Position numbers and translations under genes: made by a program
Part shown: one piece after another, positions 32,848-44,353 of the stretch
Position numbering within the stretch: position 1 is the stretch's first letter
Layout of the letters: the number at the start of each line of letters is the position of its first letter
NCBI GenBank assembly: GCA_030770535.1
Contig: JASVEC010000025.1
Coordinates: 62,001-126,000 of the forward strand
DNA from: Batkoa obscura
Taxonomy: Eukaryota; Entomophthoromycota; Entomophthoromycetes; Entomophthorales; Batkoaceae
Direction: 5' to 3'
Length of the DNA stretch: 64,000 nt
Notes under the pieces: generated by a model
What the model saw: only the letters and a program-made list of their open reading frames with translations
What the model was told of the DNA's origin: nothing
Database searches by the model: none

Positions 32848-34579
32848 ATTATAAATCCCATCAAAATAAATTATTTTATGTGAAATTATCACTTTTAGTT
32901 TTTCCAAGCTGCTATTGTTTATATGGTTTTTTGTATAAAAACTATAAAACTTAAATCTTAACAATTCGTAGTCATAAAGTATAATGCATAGTTATTAAAT
33001 GCAAATGTTTATATCAAACATTTATATTTCATGTTGGATTTATTTTTATAATGTTAAAATAATATGCCAAGTTATAATTAACAAGCACTATTCCGAAAAA
33101 TCAACCTAAATGGGTTGATGCTAAAAGCAAGAAAAATATACTAAAAAGTAATTATATAAATTTAAGCTTTTAATCCAATATAACTTGGGTCTCCCGTTAC
33201 CACCTAAACTAAAAACTAATATTATAAATAAATATTTTATAACATTAAGTTACAAGCGTAGGTATTTTTGGACAAAAAAAAGAAGAGCCATCTGGATTGA
33301 TTTTCAAATGTATAAAAACTTAAATAACATGTATTTTAAAGATTAAATTTAAATTTATTATAAAATAAATAGTCTTTATAATATTTATATTTTATTTTGT
33401 TTTACTTTTAAAGCATTTTTAATAACCAGCATATAATAATATTTGGGGGCCACTCTATCAGTTTCTTTTGTTTGAAATCATATGGGGGTGTTTTTTTTGG
33501 TTTCATTATTTTTTCTATTTTTCAAGCGCTATTTGAGTGGAAAAATTGTTAGTAAAATTCTTAAACACAAAAATACATCCCCATATACAAAATAAAATAT
33601 TAAAATGTTTTAAAAATTTATTCACCTTTTAAAGTTAGGGTATATTATGAGAGCATTAAAGACTTTATAAAAAATAATTATAGATATACTTTGTTTTAAC
33701 GTTATAGCTTGATTTATTAAGTTTAATATTAAAAAACTGATAAAATAATAATAAAAGCCATTAAAAAGACTAAATAGCCTGAAACGCAAAATGAATTTTT
33801 GAATCACTTTATAGATAAAACTATAAATTTAAAGTATAGGCTAAAAATGCTTAGGTGAAAATATTATAATAGTGAAGTCATATCAAAACTAAATAAAATG
33901 AATTTGACTTTACTTACTTTAAACATTAATACTATTGTAAACAGCCTTTTTCAATTTTTATTATTTCTATAAGGTACTTGAAGACTTCGCCTTTCAAAAT
34001 AAAAAACTATTGTAAATATTGTTATTCAACATCATATATTAATAGCACTTATCTCTAAATAAAATATTATTTGATAAAATTAAACTTTATATCAAACTGC
34101 AACTAATTGTTTTAATATATTGTATTATTCTTAATAGTAATAGAATAAAATAAAATAAAATAATTAATGAATTAGTAGTTTAATATCAAATAAAACTATT
34201 TGAGAGACCAACTTAAGTTTTTTATTTTAATTTATTACCTAATATTTCAATAAATAAAGGCATATAAACAAGATAGAATGAAAGTTTACAAATATTAAGA
34301 ATTCGTTTATTAAAACAAATTTTAATTAATTAGATATAATTTTGTAGCTTACTAACTATTTTAATGTAGCCACTTCAATTAAAAAATACAATTCTTATTA
34401 ATAAATACATAAACTTACATAGGGAAATATCCATAACTTAGATAAAACCCAATTGATCAAATATGTAAGAGTTGTACTTTACTTTAAATTGTTATTTTTC
34501 ATGTTTATTTCTTTAATAGAATTAAAAAAAACTAAAAGTTACTAAAAAACATTCCATTTCTATTCATTGAATCAAAATT
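32848..34579. other. Intergenic 1.7 kb
   Basis: AT-rich with no exon that I can support. One 103-bp MITE copy lies at 33481-33585. Nothing else recognised. Confidence 0.5.
33481..33585 (+). mobile_element. 103-bp MITE family, copy 4 (best ends)
   Basis: Forward copy with clear TATGGGGGTG and CATCCCCATA ends, core AAGCGCTATTTGAGTGGAAA. TA lies at both ends, consistent with a TA target duplication. Confidence 0.85.
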
Positions 34580-34947
34580 TTAATCTTGCTTCTTAATTTC
34601 TTTAAATCCAAGATGGAAAGCACGTTGGCAATCAGCAAATGCTGTTCCAAATCCAAACCCAGTACCTAAGATTACTGGCCACATGCGTCCTAATACTTTA
34701 TTAATATTTTCTTTTTTTTTAAAATAAACTTCACTTACTTCTAAATAATAATACTGAAGCTCCAATACCCAAACAGAGTCCAAGACTGCCATTGACGACT
34801 AAATTTGAAAGGCATTGATCACGCTGTTGATTTTATATTAATTTATTTTATTTTATTTATATGAATAGTTACTTTAGTTGCTAATAGTTTTTCTGATGGC
34901 ACATTGACTGCCTCTTCTTTGTTGCTGAATTTGGATGCTTCTGACAT
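34580..34947 (-). CDS. MIC10: MICOS complex subunit Mic10
   Basis: Three exons (minus): 34947-34873, 34823-34739, 34689-34580; 89 aa. The inner-membrane protein bends membranes at crista junctions. The family GxGxGxG motifs in both membrane segments are visible: GSLGLCLGIGASVLLFRRR in the first, then WPVILGTGFGFGTAFADC in the second. LATKRDQCLSNLV before TM1 also matches. Length is as usual (yeast 97, human 78). Confidence 0.95.
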
Positions 34948-35379
34948 TTTTGTAAAAACAAGGTAAAGTGAAAGTTACTCTCTATTTCTATAACCTTTTT
35001 TTAGCCAATCATTTTGCTCATTAGTTTTTAAATTTTTATTAGCTAGATAAATAAAAAAGACCAACATCAAGAAAGTATTATAGTCTTAAAAGTGTTTGAA
35101 TATTCATATACTTTTTTATTATTAAAGTTTTAAAATATAATAAACCTGATATCAATTATGTATCATTTTATTTGATAATAATAAAGGAATCCAAATTCAA
35201 ACTTTATGTCACTCACTATATCTTTAATTATTTATTGCACTCCATTAAAATTAAAAAAGTATGATAAATAATAAACTACTACATGACTTTATTTAGAATA
35301 GTTTGAAATAGATATATACATGTAAATTTTATAAATATTTATTTAGCAATTTAATAAAATTAATAAGTTTATACCTTAA
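34948..35379. other. Intergenic between MIC10 and SMC4
   Basis: MIC10 promoter and SMC4 3' flank. AT-rich, no other feature recognised. Confidence 0.45.
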
Positions 35380-38300
35380 TTAAGATGGCATGTTAATAGC
35401 ATCCGGATTGATGGTTATAGACTTTGTGCAATCATGTGTTTTATAAATACCTACCAATCTATCTGCCATTTCAAACATATTATTTCTTAGCGAAATAATA
35501 ATAAATTGTGCATCTTTGGTTCTTTCTTTAATATAATTGGCTACTATGGAAACATTCCTAAAATCAAGTGCTGCGTCAATTTCATCCATGACATATAACG
35601 GAGTTGGTTTAAAGTGATGCAATGCAAACACTAAAGCTAATGAACTTAGAGTCTATTAAATAGAAAATTAAATAAATGCATCAATAAATAGAATGAAAGT
35701 TAACTTACTTTTTCTCCACCAGATAAATTTGAAATATTTTTCCATGATTTTTTAGGTGGCATCACTGAAAATATAATTCCTTCTGCGAAAGGATCAAGGT
35801 TATCTACCAATTCAAGTTCTGCATTACCTCCTAATGTAATCATTTGATACATCTCTTTCAATTTATAAGATATTGCAGAAAATCCTTCCATGAATTTAAA
35901 ATGACGTGTCTGCTTCAACTCATCATAATCTTTTTTGATTTTTGCATGATTATCCGAAACATTATCAAACTCGTTTTTACGCTTTAAGAAATCTTTGTTC
36001 TTTTTACGATATTCTACTATCACTCCAAGATTAGGTGTCGTATGTTTAAGCTTATTTTGTCCTATTGAGATTATATTCTCGAGCTCTTTTAGATCTTGTC
36101 CTTCTAACTCTTCTCTACTATAAGTTACCAATGCTTCGTTTTGTTCATTCTCAATTTCATCTTCATCCATCATATCTTCATTATCGCTTTTTGTTTCTTT
36201 GTCCTCATACACATTTTTAAGCGCAAGTGCTTTTAATTGATTATCCCAATGACTCTCATGTTTTTCGCATCCCTTGAATTGTTGTTGTTGATCATAAATC
36301 TTATTAGTGAGATCTAATTCAAGAGCCTTCAAATCATTTATAGATTCTGAAATCTGTTCCATTTCTACTTTAACCTCTTCAATCTGTGTTTCAATGGCTG
36401 CCTTTTCTTCATCTATTGCTTCCTTTTTTGAATCAACTTCGGAAATCAATTTAGCATTCTCCTCAATTTTACCGACACCTAATTTATATTCTTCAGCTAC
36501 GCTTTCTTGTTCGATTTCTAATCTTTCTAACTCTTTTTCAGCCTTGTTTTGGTCTTTTTCAGCTTTGTCTTTAGCTACTAATGTTCTAGATTTATTCTGT
36601 AAATACTCTTCAATAACATTTTTAATACTTTCGACAGTACTATTCTGTATTCTTAATCTGGTACCACCTGCTTCAAGCACCTTTTGATGAAGTTCATCTA
36701 TATCTTTTCTTATTGTTTGTGAATCAGATTCTAATTTTACCATGTCCCGCTTCAAAATTTCAATTTCTGACTTGTAACTAATCAATTGTTCTTTTTCTTC
36801 TTTTGTTAAAGGCGCAGTTTGTTTAAATTGAGTATAACGCTTTTTCCCGTCTTGGATTTGACTTTTTAATGATTCCAGATCCATTTCTAGCTTAGCAATT
36901 TCGGTTTCAACACGTGGCAACTCAATTTTGTCCTTTTCAAGAGTATCTTCCTTTACTTTTAATCTTTGGCGGAACTGATACAGTTCTTCTTGAGCTCTTC
37001 TAAGAATATCATTAAGTTTTTGCAACTTTTCTGGGCTAATGGGATCATCATATATACTTGAGCTCATAGCCCCTCTTGAAACGCGCTTACCACCACCACT
37101 CATCGTGCCACTTTTTTCTACCATATCTCCCTTTAAAGTAACTACCCTCCATCTAACTTGTCCCATACCAACCCTTCTTGCCTGATCCAGATCTTTTGCA
37201 ACCAAAGTATTTCTTAAATTATTGTAAAAGGCTTGTGAATATATCGGGTCTTTTGGTGTAATAAGATCGAACAATCTAGGCACATTTTCTGGTGTAGAAA
37301 TTCTGTGCATCGATTCTTTCTTTATACTATTTAATGCCATAAAAGTTGCCCTACCAACATTATTGTCTCTAAGGAATTTGATACATTGTTGCGCAGTTTC
37401 AATTGTATCGACTATTATATGTTCTAATTGTGGACAAGCGGTTGAAATTGCCACGTCATATTTTGCATCTATTGAGCCCAAATCACCCAATCTTCCATGT
37501 ATCCCATGGATAAGTCCTAACTCCTTTTGACGAATTATTGCCTGTATAACCTTATTTCTTGCTTTGGCATTATTCATGGTAGATTCTGCTTCACTCTGCT
37601 TAAGTTGAGCTTGTTGGTATTTAAATAATAATTCAGAATCTTTCAATGCATCTTGTTCTATTTCTTTTTCTAAAGTATTTATCTCATCAATCAAAAATTC
37701 TTTTTGTTCAATAAGTGAGGGAAGCTGCTCTTGTTTTGCAATTTGTGACTCTGATAGCTTATTTACTATGTTTTTAAATGTTTCCAATTGTCCATCATAA
37801 GCATTCTCTTTATCATTTAATATCTTCATTTTAGATTTAATTACATCAATTTCAATCTGTTTCTGATTAATTTTTTCGTTCCAAGGAATAAGCTCTTTTT
37901 GCTTTTCATCAATTTTTGATCGAAGTTCCTTAGTCTTACCTAATAAAAGTTGATCAAACAATTCAAAACTTAATATTATGATAATAGCTACCTTCAAGGT
38001 CTTCGCGTATTTTTTCCAATTTCTTTTCTTCAACTTCTAGTGTCTTCTCATCCTCATTTATTTTAATCTCACATTTTTCTAATACAGCTCCACAATTACT
38101 AAAATCGCGTTTTGAATCTCCGATTTTTTTCATTGCCTTAAGTAGTTTAATAGATATATTTATGATAAGAAAAAATAACTTACTGCATTCTTTCTTTCTT
38201 TAATCTTCTTTATCTTTCCATTTATATGCTTAAGTTCAAATTGTAATTTAATATCAGCTGTATCTATAGCCTCTTCTTCTTTTTTAACTTGAAGTACTTT

Positions 38301-39408
38301 CTTATTGACTTCAGTTAAACTTTGTGAAAGTTCCTTGTGTTTCCTTTCCAACTCTTTAATTTTTTGACTTGTTTCTGAATTCTTTTCCTTTTCGCCTTCA
38401 AGTTGTTCTTTTAAGTTATTCTAAAAACAAATTAGCCTATATTTAATGAAAAATATATAACTTACCAATTTTTTGAACGCAATCTCTTTGCTTTTAACGC
38501 TTTCTAGTTTTTTAATTTGAAAGTAGATGTTTTGTTTTTTTATGTGCTCATTTTCTTCTCTAAGGTATTCGTCTGCTTCAAGTTTTTTGCCCTTAAAATA
38601 TTAGCATTCATACTATTCTCAATGTATTATTCTTTACTTCTAAAGACTTGAGTTCTTTTTCAACAATTTTCATCCTATTAAGTTTTTCTTGTTTTACTTC
38701 GGTAGCTTTCTCTAGCTCTATACTTGCATTCTCAATAGGCTCCTTATATTGTGAAGTACCAATAATATCTTCTAAATATTCCAATAATCCATCGTCATGG
38801 TCGTTTAAAGCTTTAGGTTTCATCTGTGAAATTGACTCAACTTCACCCTTTGATTAGAAATTATTAGCTTTATTTTAATTTTAAAAAACCAAACTCACTT
38901 GTAAAATCAAAAAACGTTTATGATCCAAGTCAATGCCTTTGTTTCGAAGTAAATCCGTTACTTCGGTATAGCTACTTACTCTTTCGTTTATAAAATATCG
39001 ACTGGTATTATTACGGAAAGCTGATCTTTTAACAACTAACTCTGTGTTTGGTATATATTCACTACTATCTCCCAAGTCATTGATTTCTACAAAATGAACT
39101 TCAACTGAACAAGACTCTAAGTTAGGGTAATCTTTAGAGTTATGGATCAACTCAGATAACTTTCCTTGTCGCATTTTATTGGCTCGATACCCAAAGACAA
39201 ATAATAAAGAGTCAATCACATTGGACTTTCCAGAACCGTTTGGTCCTACAACTGCAGAAAAAGACTCATGAAAGGGCCCAATGACTTGAGTACCAGCATA
39301 TGATTTGAAATTCCTTAATACCATCTTTGATATTATTAACCGTCTGCTAGGTTCATTAACATCTTGAGTGTTTTCGTTTATTATATTTTCTTCCACCTCG
39401 GATACCAT
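35380..39408 (-). CDS. SMC4: Condensin subunit SMC4
   Basis: Seven exons (minus): 39408-38899, 38847-38638, 38591-38466, 38420-38184, 38136-37992, 37939-35709, 35652-35380; 1243 aa, normal length. ATPase of condensin, paired with SMC2, compacting mitotic chromosomes. Walker A GPNGSGKSN lies at residues 55-63, flanked by the SMC4-specific VLRNFKSYAGTQVIGPFH and VFGYRANKMRQGKLS; QGEVESISQMKPKA spans the first junction. Long coiled coils surround a hinge at about 550-700 (GRLGDLGSIDAKYDVAIS). The signature NLSGGEK and Walker B PLYVMDEIDAALD are in the last two exons. All frames close across the six junctions. Confidence 0.96.
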
Positions 39409-39627
39409 TTATTTTTTTTATTGTCACAACAATAATTTAAAAAAGGTAAATTTGAAATTTTGATTTTCTAGAATAAATATGATTTTAAGTGTAAAATAAT
39501 TGATGTCATTTGAAATATAAAAATTAATATAAAATGATACTAAAAAAGAATAGTAATAACAATTTGATTTTATTACGAAACATTTCAACTCACTTTAAAA
39601 ATAAATTCTAATAACATCATAGTACAA

Positions 39628-41585
39628 TTAACCTAAATAAACCCATATGTAATCACCTGATTTTATACCATAAAAGTTCACTAATTGACGAACAGGATTA
39701 TCTAATTCAATGATTTGGTAGTCATTCTGTATAATTGTTATTATGATGAGTGATAAAAATGATAAATTAGTTAATTACTTTGCAAGCTTTATTTTCTATT
39801 AAAGCATATAATTTAATAATCGAATTAATTGGCAATTTAAACAACTTTTTAATGTTCATACTTAAAATTCTAATAGTAATATTATCTATTAAAAGTAAAT
39901 ATGTATTTATATGAAAGATTAATGAATTACTTAAAAATTCTTTCTTTTCCCAGTCCAAACTAAGTATGGCTTCATTATTTGCACCATTTAAAGGCTCCTT
40001 CTTTTGAATTGTTATTCCAAGTTCAATTAATCTTTGCTTTAATTTATTGGAGTTATTTGAGTTGTCTTCTTTTTTATTTTTTAAATCTATATTATACTTT
40101 TTACATAATGTATCAAACTGAGGATGATATTTTATAAATTTATCGTGATTTAGACTATTATACTGTGGTAAACATATTTGATTGATATAAAACAACTCTG
40201 AATCGATTCTCTCCTGTTTTGTTATTTTTGTTATATTTAGAAATTGCAAATTAGGTACAAATGATATTAATAATGTTCTATTATTTATCAAATTCTTATC
40301 CTTTGTAAGATAATTCAAATGATTTTCTAAAACAATTCAATTAAAATATAAAACAATAATAGCCAAAGATACCTTTTGTAAATCCAATGCCCAATGTTTG
40401 AAGATGTTCAAGATTTGGAAAGCTTTTATAAATCTGTATCATTTGCTCCAAATCACCTATTTTAGTATAATTCAAATTTAACCTTTTCAAAGTAATTGAA
40501 TAGACTTCCTCAGTCTTCTTTAAATATAATCTACACAAAGGATTAAAGCCTATATTTAAATACTCTAAGCTAGATGAAAAGATATTATTTTATTAAATTA
40601 CTACAAGAAGCATACTATTACTACCTTTTATAATATTTTAAACTTTCTAAAATTTCTTCTTCTTCTCCGGTTATTAGATTAGTTTCTAAATTAAACACTT
40701 TAAGTTTTAAAAACCAAGGCTTGTTTTCACTTGGAATGGGTATCCTTTTTAATGAATTAGAGCAAATTTGTAGCTCTTCTAAATTTATTAAATATGGTTC
40801 AAGGATCTCAATCTCATGTTCACTTATTAATGTTTGATTTAAGCTTAATACCCTAATATTTTCTAATCCACCATTAATTAATCTACTATAGGAAACAAAT
40901 CTCATATCATTTAAAGATAACCTTTTAAGATTGTTCAATTTGAGCGCCAATGTCATAATAGGCTCCCAAGACGAGATCAAACTTTTACTTAGATCAAGAT
41001 CTTCCAAGCCTATATGTGAGTCATATAAATACTAGTTGAGATTTTGTAATAAAATAAAGTTACTTGGCAATAAAGTAGAGTAATCTAAACTAAAATCTAT
41101 CCAACTTATTATTTCTGGTGTAAGACTTATAGTCTTTAGATTTTTCGAGTTTCTACCATAATTCGTCTTATTTAGAATTATATCAAATATTAAATTTATA
41201 CTCACGATAATTCTTCTTGTACTTTTTTAAATCCTAAAGTTTCGAACTTTACGTTAGGTCTATCTTCTAGTGTGAAAGAAACATCTTCAACATCGGTTGT
41301 ATCCAGATACTTCTTTTGAATCCCTTCCCATAAACTCGTCCCAATATTAATGTTTTTACTTAATGGAAAAGTAGGGAACTTTAAAAATGATGCGCAACCA
41401 TTTCTTTTTGGTTGAAAATACTGCTTTCCTAAATATTCTCCAGAATGTTTCCCTTTGTTCTCATTATCCCATTCTACTCCGATTCTTTTTCCTTCAACAC
41501 CTTCTAATTCTCCAACCCATAAAACTGTGCAAGTAAGCCCGTTTATAATTAGTCTTGTTCCAATAGTAATTTCATTTATTTCCAT
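39628..41585 (-). CDS. TBCE: Tubulin-folding cofactor E
   Basis: Six exons (minus): 41585-41206, 41152-41064, 41009-40625, 40569-40373, 40326-39779, 39726-39628; 565 aa (human 527, yeast Pac2 518). Assembles alpha/beta-tubulin dimers with cofactors C, D and the Arl2 GTPase. An N-terminal CAP-Gly domain (about 5-80) has GELEGVEGKRIGVEWD and GKHSGEYLGKQYF. A leucine-rich-repeat region follows (LKTISLTPE, LEDLDLSKSLISSW, NLKRLSLNDM, LEELQICSNSL, LEYLNIGFNP). A C-terminal ubiquitin-like segment ends the protein (IIELDNPVRQL, NGD-like SGDYIWV). Start is 213 bp from that of the divergent ankyrin gene. Confidence 0.92.
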
Positions 41586-41798
41586 TTGAAAAACGTAACA
41601 AAATTTTGAAAAAATTGTCACTTGTTTTTTAATTTGACAATAAATGTTTAACAAACATAATTTAATTTCTTATTTTTTATTAAATAAAATTCAAACATCA
41701 ACGACATATAATTCAAATAGCATCATTGCTAATATTTTTGTTCACATAATAAACTTTATAACCTATCACTGATTGTATACAATAATTCATTATAAATC

Positions 41799-42335
41799 AT
41801 GTCTCACTCTCATTCAAATGATAAACAATGCAACTGTAACACAAGCTCATTAAGCTTTCAACAGAGTTTAGATGAGCTTGAATTTGATAGGTCAATACAT
41901 GGAGCATGTGTCATTGGTGATGAGAAGAAAATAAACAAGATGATTCAAAGTAGTAAAAATGTCGTAGGCTTAGTTAACTCAGTAGATTCTTATGGATACG
42001 CTCCTTTAGTATTTTTTTTCTTTTAAGCTGTTTTCAACTACTAACTTAATAGCATTATGCTGCTAAACATAATCATTTGAGTATAACGAAAGTATTATTA
42101 GCTAACGGTGCAAATATCAATGCCAAAACCAAAGGTTTAAAGACAACAGTAATTTTTTAGCTTTTATCATTCATCTTAATAATGACTTTATCAATTACAG
42201 GTACTTCATCGAGCCATTCTTGATGAAAATAAAGAAATGATCACTTTTTTGTTGAACAATGGTGCTGATTTAGATATTATCGATGACTTGGGAAGAACAC
42301 CTAAAGAACTATTAAAGCAACCTGATACTATTTAA
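41799..42335 (+). CDS. ANKRD39-like ankyrin-repeat protein
   Basis: Three exons: 41799-42008, 42053-42148, 42201-42335; 146 aa. Three to four ankyrin repeats are visible: DEKKINKMI..., HYAAKHNHLSITKVLLANGANINA, LHRAILDENKEMITFLLNNGADLDI, then DDLGRTPKELL. The pre-repeat block SLDELEFDRSIHGACVIGD resembles the opening of animal ANKRD39 (LDEMDFERGIWSAALNGD), as does the Cys/His-rich first 20 residues (HSHSNDKQCNC). That family is small and largely uncharacterised. The 146 aa against 183 in human reflects loss of the last repeat. Confidence 0.78.
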
Positions 42336-42458
42336 AGCAATAAACTTCATTAAGTTATATTCAAATCATAATATCTTAATTGTTGTCGTTAACTTAAAAT
42401 GTGCCGCTAATATAAATCATAATTTTGCTAGCTTATAGCTTATTAAAAAACTGAATTG

Positions 42459-42633
42459 TTGATTTTATTTACAAAAATTAGCTTAAATAGAACTATCAAC
42501 ATATGGGGATGTATTTTTTCCATTTTTTAAGCGCTATTTGAGCAGAAAGATTGTTGGTAAAATTCTTAAACAAAAAAATACATCCCTATATGTTGATAGT
42601 TTTATTTAAGCTAATTTTTGTAAATAAAATCAA
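42459..42633. repeat. 175-bp near-perfect palindrome around a MITE copy
   Basis: Arms of about 45 bp (42459-42503 and 42589-42633) are inverted copies with one mismatch, reading TTGATTTTATTTACAAAAAT inward on the left, and they pass without a break into the inverted ends of the MITE at 42502-42590. Either the MITE sits at the centre of another palindromic element, or this is a longer form of the same family. Confidence 0.8.
42502..42590 (+). mobile_element. 103-bp MITE family, copy 5 (89-bp form)
   Basis: Forward copy with TATGGGGATGTATTTTTTCC and CATCCCTATA ends and the core AAGCGCTATTTGAGCAGAAAG. It lacks about 15 bp between the left end and TTTTCCATTTT. Forms the centre of a longer palindrome. 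Confidence 0.85.
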
Positions 42634-42843
42634 TAAATACGTTTTTACTCTAAATTAATAAAAGCAGGAACAAAGAACAAAATCCATGTTTAGTACAGTA
42701 TTTTCACCTCGAATTTCTCACTTTGTAATTAAGGCGTCCACTTTGACCAAGGCTTTTGCTGATTAAAATAATTGCTTGGAAATAATTAATAACAATAAAT
42801 TACTGATAATTATATTAATTTAAAAATAAAAGCTAAAGATATA

Positions 42844-42946
42844 TATGGGGATGTATTTTTTTGTTTAAGAATTTTCTAGCAATTTTTCCATTTAAATAGC
42901 ACTTAAGAAACGAAAAAAGTGATGAAGCCAAAAAAAAAACACCTAT
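42844..42946 (-). mobile_element. 103-bp MITE family, copy 6
   Basis: Reverse copy inside the 894-bp element: starts TATGGGGATGTATTTTTTTG, ends AAAACACCTATA; core partly diverged. Confidence 0.8.
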
Positions 42947-43253
42947 ATGTATGTTTTATTATTATGGCAATATATGATTTTTTATGAAATAAGTTTGAAT
43001 TTGATATATTTATAATACCTAGTAAAGCAAAATCAAAAGCTAGTATAAAAGCTCAAGTTAAAACTAAAACTAGAAAAGCTGGAAACATTATTATAGTAAC
43101 AACGTTTATTAAACAAATAAAATTAATAAAGCTAGATTTAGTTCCTGATAGTATAAATAAATAAACTTTCAAAAATTATACAAAAAGTCGATTAAAATTT
43201 AAATGATTGATATAATAGATTTTTTATTAGTATGGTAAACACAATACCTTTTA

Positions 43254-43356
43254 TATAGGGATGTTTTTTTGGCTTCATCACTTTTATATTTTTTAAGCGT
43301 TATTTGAGCGGAAAAATTGTTTGTAAAATCCTTAAACAAAAAAATACATCCCCATA
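43254..43356 (+). mobile_element. 103-bp MITE family, copy 7
   Basis: Forward copy inside the 894-bp element: starts TATAGGGATGTTTTTTTGGC, core AAGCGTTATTTGAGCGG, ends ACATCCCCATA. Confidence 0.85.
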
Positions 43357-43420
43357 TATAAAGCTAAAATTGTCCAACAGTTATTGCCAGAAATAAATAG
43401 CCCAAGTTTTTATTTCAGCA

Positions 43421-43470
43421 TATGAGGATGTATTTTTGTGTTTAAAAGTTTTACTAACAATCTTAAATAT
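43421..43470 (-). mobile_element. 103-bp MITE family, copy 8 (partial)
   Basis: Only one end (TATGAGGATGTATTTTTGTG through ACTAACAATCTT) remains, inside the 894-bp element. Confidence 0.7.
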
Positions 43471-43855
43471 TAAATTTAATAGCTTTTATAAATTATTAAT
43501 CATTTTCAAGCAATTATTTTAATCAGCAAAAGCCTTGGTCAAAGTGGACACCTTAATTACAAAGTGGGAAACTCGAGGTGAAAACACTGTACTTGTAAGT
43601 AAATCAACTGCCTTGTTTAATCTCTGACATTGCTTTCTCTTTATTTAACAAATTTTTTATCGTTTCTATTGGTAAAATTTTAGTGAAGAAAAATTTTAAA
43701 TACTAAAATAAGTTAAAAGATAATATATACTAACAATTAGATTCTATACAAATTTTAAATTCGGATAATGGTTTAAAAGGATAGTATCCCATTTAAAGGT
43801 TCCTTTATTCTGAAAGTAAAGTTATAGATTTATGTATAGTAATATCATATTAATA

Positions 43856-43957
43856 CATTGTGGTGTTTTTAGTTTTATCACTTTTTCTATTTTGTAAGCG
43901 TATTTGAATGGAAAAGTTAGTAAAATTCTTGACCAAAAAGAGACATTCCCACATAAA
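43856..43957 (+). mobile_element. 103-bp MITE family, copy 9
   Basis: Diverged forward copy: TTGTGGTGTTTTTAGTTTTA at the left, core AAGCGTATTTGAATGG, right end GACATTCCCACA. Confidence 0.7.
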
Positions 43958-44353
43958 AAGCGGGCAATTTTTTTATATTGCCAAATTAACTTAAGCCATG
44001 CCGAAGGAGCTTCAGCTAATCAAATTAGTTAGATGCCTTTTAAAGTTGATTTAATTAGTTAAAAATAGTTGTATGGCAGAAATTTATACTAAATACAATT
44101 TAAAAAAATGTACTAATACGTTTCCTGACAACAATGTGTTAATAAATAGTTTAATATATTTTTGAGCATTATAGCCTATGAGAAAATTAAGGGATAATTT
44201 GGCCAATTAGAGCTATTCTATAGTTAGCTCAATTTGAAATTCTGCAATTTAAACGATCCAATTGTTTTATCACAAAGAGAATAATCCATTCATCAATGAA
44301 TATTTAATCATTCCAAACTCGAAATTTATTTCAAACTATTTTTTGGAATCAAT

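Larger units (their letters stand above)
42696..43589. mobile_element. Non-autonomous Tc1/mariner-like element, 894 bp
   Basis: TA at 42694-42695 and 43590-43591 flanks CAGTATTTTCACC... and ...GGTGAAAACACTG. The terminal inverted repeats are about 95 bp (through GATTAAAATAATTGCTTG) with a few mismatches. The TA-CAGT...ACTG-TA layout is that of the Tc1/mariner superfamily. The interior has no transposase that I can read. It holds two full and one partial copy of the 103-bp MITE, so it is an internally replaced derivative. Confidence 0.82.
42336..44353. other. 2-kb transposon-derivative nest
   Basis: The stretch between the ankyrin gene and the cyclin gene is made largely of the palindrome, the 894-bp element and five MITE copies listed separately. 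The remainder is AT-rich, including the cyclin promoter. Confidence 0.6.

Noticed and set aside
31100-32854. Overlapping open frames within the secreted repeat gene
   Set aside because: They exist only because the repeat lacks stops in another frame; composition and lack of a start context make them shadows of the real frame.
36307-38857. Plus-strand Ser/Phe-rich open frames opposite SMC4
   Set aside because: They are the reverse complement of Lys/Glu-rich coiled coil, a common source of spurious frames.
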